Of a stretch of 64,000 nt of DNA, positions 57,381-64,000 are shown in pieces (position 1 is the stretch's first letter; each line of letters begins with the position of its first letter). The notes below the pieces were generated by a model. That model was not told the origin of the DNA, made no database searches, and saw only the letters and a list, made by a program, of their open reading frames with translations. The position numbers and the translations under genes were made by a program. This DNA comes from Rothia koreensis (GTDB lineage: Bacteria; Actinomycetota; Actinomycetes; Actinomycetales; Micrococcaceae). The stretch spans positions 62,001 through 126,000 of the forward strand of contig NZ_NOIQ01000001.1 in the NCBI RefSeq assembly GCF_004136575.1, given 5' to 3'.

Positions 57381-58495
57381 CCACCACATCCGCACCGCGC
57401 GAACCGATCGTCCTCGGGATCGAGTCATCGTGCGACGAAACAGGTATCGGGATCGTGGCGGGCCGACGACTCCTGACGAACACTGTCTCCACGTCAATGG
57501 ACGAGCACGCGCGATTCGGAGGCGTGATCCCGGAAATCGCGTCCCGCGCTCACCTGGAGGCCATGATCCCGGCACTGGACGCGGCCCTCGATGAAGCGGG
57601 CGTCGGCATGGACGAGGTGGACGCCATCGCCGTGACCAGCGGGCCCGGTTTGTCCGGCGCCCTGATGGTAGGAGTCAGCGCCGCCAAGGCGCTCGCGGTC
57701 GCCACCGGCAAGCCCCTCTACGCCGTCAACCATCTCGTCGCCCACGTCGGAGTAGGTCTCCTCGAGGACAGCGCGAGTGCTGCCGGAGACACCGAGAGCG
57801 AGGCCTCCCTGCTCTCGGGGCTCGGGGCCCTTCTGGTCTCGGGCGGGCACACGGAGATACTCAAGGTCTCGGACATTTCAGGCGATGTGACGCTGCTGGG
57901 ATCCACGCTCGACGACGCCGCGGGCGAAGCCTATGACAAGGTCGCCCGGGTCCTGGGGCTGTCCTATCCCGGCGGACCCGCGATCGATCGAGCCGCCGCA
58001 TCGGGGGACCCCCGGGCCTTCACCTTTCCACGAGGGCTGACGGCCGCCAAGTACATGGGAACGGTCCAGGACCCCGGGAGCCACCGTTACGACTTCTCCT
58101 TCTCCGGCCTGAAAACCGCCGTCGCCCGCGTCGTCGAGGGCCTCGAGGCACATGACGAGCCCGTGCCCGTCGCGGACATCGCGGCTTCGTTCCAAGAAGC
58201 TGTGGCCGACGTCGTCACGTCCAAGGCCATGCTCGCTTGCACCGAAAACGGCATCGATACCTTGTTGCTCGGTGGCGGGGTTGCCGCGAATTCGAGGCTG
58301 AGGCAGCTCGTCTCCAAGCGGTGTTCGGAGCACGGAATCCGGCTTGTCGTACCGAAGCTTTCTCTGTGCACCGACAACGGCGCGATGGTCGCGGCGTTGG
58401 GAGCACGACTCGTGCAGTCGGGTGTGGCACCCAGCGGACTCGACTTCACCGCGGATCCGTCGCTGCCAGTCACCACGGTGTCCATCGGGTCCTGA
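57377..58495 (+). CDS. tsaD: tRNA N6-adenosine threonylcarbamoyltransferase TsaD
   Basis: TsaD transfers the threonylcarbamoyl group to A37. The 372-residue product has [15 protein letters not shown], the metal ligands His119 and His123 in NHLVAHVG and Asp333 in CTDNGAM, and [11 protein letters not shown]. The start is TTG 57377, overlapping the rimI stop, and the family N-terminus follows directly. It ends the alr-tsa operon. Confidence 0.96.
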   Translation: MTTTSAPREPIVLGIESSCDETGIGIVAGRRLLTNTVSTSMDEHARFGGVIPEIASRAHLEAMIPALDAALDEAGVGMDEVDAIAVTSGPGLSGALMVGVSAAKALAVATGKPLYAVNHLVAHVGVGLLEDSASAAGDTESEASLLSGLGALLVSGGHTEILKVSDISGDVTLLGSTLDDAAGEAYDKVARVLGLSYPGGPAIDRAAASGDPRAFTFPRGLTAAKYMGTVQDPGSHRYDFSFSGLKTAVARVVEGLEAHDEPVPVADIAASFQEAVADVVTSKAMLACTENGIDTLLLGGGVAANSRLRQLVSKRCSEHGIRLVVPKLSLCTDNGAMVAALGARLVQSGVAPSGLDFTADPSLPVTTVSIGS

Positions 58496-58561
58496 CCGGG
58501 AGAAGAGCGCCCGGAACAGGATCTGCGATCCGATCCGTCCCGGTCGGACAGATTGATCGGG

Positions 58562-59716
58562 CTAGGAATCCCGGTATCCGTACCGCGTCAGATCGACCGT
58601 GTCACGGACCACTGCCCTGAGATCGTGGTCGTTCTCCTCGAAGACACGGCGCTGGCGCTCGTACCCCGGTCCGCGTTCGATCATCCGGTGCACACCGGCC
58701 AGCTCCGCGGCGCAGTCGAGGTCCTGGGCAATGGGCTCGAGCCTGGTCACGAGGTCGGTGCAATGCTCACGGAGGGGCAGGACCGTTCCGGCGGCGTCGG
58801 CGATCACGGTGGCGTCCAGTCCGTACCGTGAAGCCCTCCACTTGTTCTCCTCCGAGAGCCACCGGGGCATGAGCTCCACGTGACCGCCGTCCTCCACAGT
58901 GCGGGAGACTTCCTCGACGATGCACTGGGTCAGGGCAGTCATCGCCCCGATTTCCTCCGTGGTCGCCAGCCCGTCGCAAATTCTCATCTCGACTGTTCCG
59001 TACCGGGCCACGGGACGGACGTCCCACCGGTTCTCCGATTCTTCGGCAATAATTCCTGCACCGATCGACCGGTCGATGTAGTCCTCGTACTCGGACCATT
59101 TCTCGAACGGGTACGGAATTCCGCAGGTCGGTATCTGCTGGAAAACCATGGCCCTCTGCGAGGCATAGCCGGTATCCACGCCCAGCCAGTACGGAGAGCT
59201 GGCCGACAGCGCCAGGAGATGGGGATAGTAGTTGACGAGCTGGTTCACCGCGGGGAGAGCTTTGTCGCGGGAGTCGATGCCCACGTGCACGTGGACTCCG
59301 TAGACCAACATCTGCCTGCCCCAGTACTGGGTGCGCTCGAGGACCTTCTGGTACCGGTCCTTCTCCGAAACCGGCTGCTCGCTCCATTGGGCATACGGAT
59401 GCGTCCCCGCCGAGTAGAGGTCGACTCCCAGGGGATCCGCTTCCGCGCGGAGTGCATCGGCCAGCCGAGTGAGCTGGTCCATCGCATCGGCGACCGTGGG
59501 GCACACGCCCGTGACCGCCTCGACGGTATTGGACAGGTACTCCCGCGTGATCTGCGGCGCGAGGCCCTCGGGATCGATGAATTCCGGGTGGGAGGACTCC
59601 AGTGCCCGGATGAGCTCGGCGGCTGCCGGAAGGAGATCGCCCGATTCCCTGTCGGCGAGGGCAATTTCCCATTCGACGCCGAGGCTCGACTGACCGGAGC
59701 TGGAAAAAGTGATCAT
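58562..59716 (-). CDS. ybdK: YbdK-type carboxylate-amine ligase (glutamate-cysteine ligase-like)
   Basis: The family joins glutamate to an amine or cysteine with ATP. The 384-residue product has LGVEWEIALADRESGDLLP, GTHPYAQWSEQPVSEKDRY and MLVYGVHVHVGI, all typical of the GCS2 family. The start at 59716 has GGGAGG upstream; TAAGAT (59745-59750, minus strand) is a -10 candidate. Since the organism appears to make mycothiol, a glutathione role is unlikely. Ergothioneine (EgtA-like) or an unknown amide are alternatives. The next gene upstream is a methyltransferase on the same strand. Confidence 0.88.
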   Translation of the reverse strand: MITFSSSGQSSLGVEWEIALADRESGDLLPAAAELIRALESSHPEFIDPEGLAPQITREYLSNTVEAVTGVCPTVADAMDQLTRLADALRAEADPLGVDLYSAGTHPYAQWSEQPVSEKDRYQKVLERTQYWGRQMLVYGVHVHVGIDSRDKALPAVNQLVNYYPHLLALSASSPYWLGVDTGYASQRAMVFQQIPTCGIPYPFEKWSEYEDYIDRSIGAGIIAEESENRWDVRPVARYGTVEMRICDGLATTEEIGAMTALTQCIVEEVSRTVEDGGHVELMPRWLSEENKWRASRYGLDATVIADAAGTVLPLREHCTDLVTRLEPIAQDLDCAAELAGVHRMIERGPGYERQRRVFEENDHDLRAVVRDTVDLTRYGYRDS

Positions 59717-59837
59717 GGTGGTCCTCCCGTGTCGGGGTCAATTCATCTTAGCGGGGAGGGCGGCGAACGGTGCAGCGTACATCGCCCGGACGACACGCGG
59801 CTTCACGCAGAATTCAAGGCCTGCCCCCGGCGCGGTG

Positions 59838-61106
59838 TCACGGGTGCGCGCGGCGAACCACGAAGGCCGCTCGGTGCTCCGAGTCGGGGGACTCCCACCG
59901 AGTGAGGATGAGCGTCGCGTGGCGATTGCCGGCCGGCTTCTTCTTTTTCGAAGAGTTCCCGGCGAGCAACTGACGTCGCAACGTTTCCGGGACGACGTCG
60001 ACCCCTCGCTTCTTGATGGTCAGACCCGTGATTCCGTTCTCCCGGACCCAGGCTCTGAGCGGTTTCGTGCCCATCGGCAGAATCTCGTCGACGACCCAGC
60101 AGGTAGCTCCGGCCAGATCTTCGCACCGGTTCGAAGCAAAATAGGCGATCCGGGGGTCGAGGAGGTGACCTCTGACCTGGGACACCAGTTGGTCAACGAG
60201 CCCGGCCCGAATGGCCGCGCCGTCGGGCTCGTAGAGGAAATCAGCCGGGGGACCGACGGGAGGAGCCTCCCCGGCGTCCTGCCCGAATCCGGAATCCGAC
60301 GTGTACTGGGCCAGGACGTCCGGTTCCAGTGGATCCGCGCCGAGCAGGGTCGCGGAACGCTTGACACCAGGGCGGGCGAGCGCGTTGAACCACAGAACGA
60401 CCTCGACGACGTCGCCCCCACAACTGACCCACTCGGCCTCGGCATTCTCGGGAATCTCGGACCGATCCATCCCGGGGCCCATTTTGACGCCCATGGGCAT
60501 TCCCGTCTCGGCCCAGCGACGTATCACGGAGAAGGGAGGCGCGAAGGCCTCCGGATCGAACAGCCGGGAAACCCGGCCGTCCGTGGTGTCCCGACGCGCG
60601 GGATCGAGCCACAGCGAACGGATCGCCGTGCCGTCCTGGGTGCGGAGCGACGCGGGATCGAGCTCGGTCACGTCACCCACGCGAACCTCCGACTCATGGT
60701 GGACGGAAAGGTTGTGCCTGGCCATCGACGCGGTATCGGGATCGATGTCGTAGGACATCACCGGGAGACCTTCGCTGAGAAAGGCTGCCGAGTCCGCCCC
60801 GATGCCGCAGCCCAGGTCGGCGACCGGCCCGGCGTCGGCGTCCCGAAACCTTCGGGCGTGCCACAGCGAGACGGCACGGCGCGTGGCCTGTTCCAACCCG
60901 GAACGGGTGAACAGCATGCGCTGGGCGTCCTCCCCGAACTTGGACCGGGCCTGCACCCGGAGTTTGGCCTGGGTCAGCATGTCGGAGGTCTGCTCCGGAG
61001 TGAAGCCTCGTTTGCGGAGGGAGCTCGAGAGGGCCAGTGCGTCGCTTTCGCGGTATTCCATCCGGTCCAGGGCGGAGAGCTGATCGGGGGTGAATGAATG
61101 CGTCAC
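59838..61106 (-). CDS. SAM-dependent methyltransferase with THUMP-like C-terminal domain
   Basis: The 422-residue product has a helical N-terminus (1-75), a class-I methyltransferase fold with PVADLGCGIGADSAAFL, SYDIDPDTASMARHN and LWLDPARRD, and a C-terminal THUMP-like domain (about 330-400) with GITGLTIKKRGVDVVPETLR. Substrate unknown, probably RNA. The GTG at 61106 is preferred over an upstream ATG because TACAGT (61113-61118, minus strand) lies six bases before it, which would give a leaderless mRNA. It is divergent from groES. Confidence 0.86.
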   Translation of the reverse strand: MTHSFTPDQLSALDRMEYRESDALALSSSLRKRGFTPEQTSDMLTQAKLRVQARSKFGEDAQRMLFTRSGLEQATRRAVSLWHARRFRDADAGPVADLGCGIGADSAAFLSEGLPVMSYDIDPDTASMARHNLSVHHESEVRVGDVTELDPASLRTQDGTAIRSLWLDPARRDTTDGRVSRLFDPEAFAPPFSVIRRWAETGMPMGVKMGPGMDRSEIPENAEAEWVSCGGDVVEVVLWFNALARPGVKRSATLLGADPLEPDVLAQYTSDSGFGQDAGEAPPVGPPADFLYEPDGAAIRAGLVDQLVSQVRGHLLDPRIAYFASNRCEDLAGATCWVVDEILPMGTKPLRAWVRENGITGLTIKKRGVDVVPETLRRQLLAGNSSKKKKPAGNRHATLILTRWESPDSEHRAAFVVRRAHP

Positions 61107-61171
61107 GCGACCACTGTATCGGCCGTCAGTGCCACCCCGGTCGGCGTCATCCTTACCGCTGAGGGCGAAAC

Positions 61172-61245
61172 CTGGCACTCGTCTTGACCCTCTGCTAACC
61201 CTCCGAATAGAGTCATGTTTAGCACTCTGGCAGTCAGGGTGCTAA
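61172..61245 (+). promoter_or_regulatory. groESL promoter with one good and one degenerate CIRCE (HrcA operator)
   Basis: The good CIRCE is 61219-61245: TTAGCACTC, nine bases, GGGTGCTAA, one change from the perfect inverted repeat. The promoter is TTGACC (61184-61189), 18 bp, TAGAGT (61208-61213), so the CIRCE sits at the transcript start. A second set with the same nine-base spacing lies upstream at 61172-61198: CTGGCACTC and CTCTGCTAA, 13 of 18 to the consensus. It contains the -35. HrcA should repress here and release on heat shock. Confidence 0.85.
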
Positions 61246-61339
61246 ATGGGCCTGGCGCTCAATCGGCACCGCGACGACGGTTGGCACGCCCTTCACGGCT
61301 CACGCCAAGAATTGATCCATCCAAGGAAGAAGGTCACTC

Positions 61340-61636
61340 ATGTCCGTCTCCATCAAGCCTCTCGAGGACCGTATCGTCGTTCAGCCCGTGGAGGCTGAGC
61401 AGACCACCGCATCCGGCCTGGTCATCCCGGACACCGCCAAGGAAAAGCCCCAGGAGGGCAAGGTTGTGGCGGTTGGCCCCGGTCGTGTCGATGACAAGGG
61501 CAACCGCGTCCCCGTCGACGTCCAGGAAGGCGACGTCGTCATCTACTCCAAGTACGGCGGAACCGAGGTCAAGTACTCGGGCGAAGAATTCCTCGTGCTC
61601 TCGGCACGTGACGTGCTGGCCGTCGTCGAGAAGTAA
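61340..61636 (+). CDS. groES: Co-chaperonin GroES
   Basis: GroES caps the GroEL chamber. The 98-residue product begins [20 protein letters not shown], has the mobile loop [20 protein letters not shown] (about 21-40) and ends [10 protein letters not shown]. The ATG at 61340 follows GGAAGAAGG. It is 52 bp before groEL. Confidence 0.98.
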   Translation: MSVSIKPLEDRIVVQPVEAEQTTASGLVIPDTAKEKPQEGKVVAVGPGRVDDKGNRVPVDVQEGDVVIYSKYGGTEVKYSGEEFLVLSARDVLAVVEK

Positions 61637-61685
61637 GACTTCGGCGAACCCGCACTTTTCTAGACCTGTGTAAGGAGTCATGTAG

Positions 61686-63278
<1,593 letters not shown>

Positions 63279-63295
63279 TTTCGGATCCTCATCCC

Positions 63296-63340
63296 AACGC
63301 CCCCGTGCTCTCTGTGAGAGCGCGGGGGCGTTCCTGTATG
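63296..63340 (+). terminator. Terminator of groESL
   Basis: A 17-bp stem with one G-U pair (63296-63312 with 63316-63332) closes a TGT loop, 17 bp after the groEL stop. A short pyrimidine-rich tail follows. Confidence 0.85.
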
Positions 63341-63763
63341 TGAGGGGTCATGCCACGATTTAGTTGCAATGCAATGTATTGTCTCTTCTGGCCATCTCGC
63401 GATGGCGAAATGCTCGGTTTCGTCGCCGCGTGGCGCGTGCCGCGCGGCGCGTGACGCGGGTCGTTGGCCGACGCTGGAGTCCACCCTGAGGGCGGACGTC
63501 CCCGACGTCGGACGGTGGCACGCGACACGTTCTCGGGTCTCCTCGAGGGACCCGGGTGGCGAGCCTGAGCACGGGTACAAAATTTTGCGCGCCAGACGAA
63601 TAGGATGAAAACTCGTGTCTGCCCGCGGGTCGCTCGTATCCGCTCCACGGACGTCCGTGACCGAGCGCTGGGCTACGGGCCGACCCGCAAACCGATACCG
63701 ATCGCTGGCATCGCACGAATCAACAAGAACACCGCCTCTGCCGAGGCCGACACAGGATCTTGA
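63341..63763. other. Non-coding region upstream of the acyltransferase gene
   Basis: I see no convincing gene in these 423 bp. The left part has an AT-richer patch (63355-63385), followed by a GCGC-rich segment with short direct repeats (GGCGCGTG near 63432 and 63446). TAGGAT at 63601-63606 is a good -10 for the gene at 63764 but no -35 stands out. The leader would be about 155 bases. Confidence 0.4.
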
Positions 63764-64000
63764 ATGACTGAATCGAACGGGACGACAGGACAGGTCCCGC
63801 CCCCGGAAGGCGGCCAGGCCCCAGAGGTCGCACCTCGCAGAAAGAGGGCTTTCCGCCCCGAAATCCAGGGACTGCGCGCCTTTGCCGTGCTCCTGGTGGC
63901 GATCTACCACATCTGGTTCGGCCGGGTGTCCGGCGGCGTCGACGTCTTCCTGATGATTTCCGCGTTTCTGATGACCCTGTCCTTCACGGGCAAGATCGAG
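63764..64000 (+). CDS. Acyltransferase family 3 (OafA/YrhL-like) membrane protein, partial
   Basis: The window ends 79 codons into this gene. After about 30 variable residues rich in Pro/Gly come FRPEIQGLRAFAVLLVAIYH and SGGVDVFLMISAFLM, the first helix, catalytic-type histidine and second helix of the acyltransferase-3 family. This family O-acylates surface polysaccharides or peptidoglycan. ATG 63764 is preceded by AGGATCTTG. It may modify the polysaccharide started by the transferase at 50361-51920, but the link is only suggestive. Confidence 0.85.
   Translation, partial: MTESNGTTGQVPPPEGGQAPEVAPRRKRAFRPEIQGLRAFAVLLVAIYHIWFGRVSGGVDVFLMISAFLMTLSFTGKIE

Noticed and set aside
63341-63763. A small gene between groEL and the acyltransferase
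   Set aside because: Open frames here are short, GC-biased on both strands, and none has a start signal or family likeness.

Overview
The window is about 64 kb of a high-GC actinobacterial chromosome (GC roughly 60-65% by eye, many GTG starts, mycothiol gene mshA, CIRCE-controlled groESL, Tat and LAxTG export signals). The spc operon lacks rpsN/rpsZ between rplE and rpsH. As I recall this is also true of Micrococcus luteus, so a member of Micrococcales close to Micrococcaceae is the best guess. I cannot name a species.

Layout. (1) 327-4722: str operon rpsL-rpsG-fusA-tuf, with a long foldable leader before tuf. (2) 5057-7287: a Tat-exported cholesterol oxidase and a small Tat-exported protein of unknown function, between terminators, separating tuf from the S10 operon. 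(3) 7783-13131: S10 operon rpsJ-rplC-rplD-rplW-rplB-rpsS-rplV-rpsC-rplP-rpmC-rpsQ. (4) 13360-23658: an iron-acquisition island between rpsQ and rplN. It encodes a FepB-like lipoprotein, two membrane-anchored surface proteins, two FecCD-type permeases, a FepC-like ATPase and, behind two DtxR-like boxes, a beta-propeller surface protein with an LAHTG sorting signal. At least two of the surface proteins share an extracellular domain I cannot name. (5) 24125-36098: spc and alpha operons (rplN to rplO, secY, adk, map, rlmN, infA, rpmJ, rpsM, rpsK, rpoA, rplQ). (6) 36204-41238: truA, rplM-rpsI, a polyphosphate kinase 2 and glmM.

(7) 41368-50351: mscL and coaA (minus strand), mannitol PTS mtlA-mtlD, glmS, acpS and nnrD/E. 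(8) 50361-54120 (minus strand): a polyprenyl-phosphate sugar-phosphate transferase, a predicted phosphatase and mshA. (9) 54231-58495: alr-tsaE-tsaB-rimI-tsaD, overlapping or closely spaced genes for D-alanine supply and tRNA t6A modification. (10) 58562-61106 (minus strand): a YbdK-type carboxylate-amine ligase and a THUMP-like-domain methyltransferase. (11) 61340-63278: groES-groEL behind one good and one degenerate CIRCE. (12) 63764 to the end: the start of an acyltransferase-3 membrane protein.

Most of the window is conserved translation and cell-envelope housekeeping. The accessory material is the sterol-oxidase pair and the iron/surface-protein island, both placed at joints between ribosomal-protein operons and isolated by strong hairpin terminators. 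The island looks like an uncharacterised surface-to-membrane iron (siderophore or haem) capture system. The mshA-phosphatase pair is a candidate for the unassigned phosphatase step of mycothiol synthesis.
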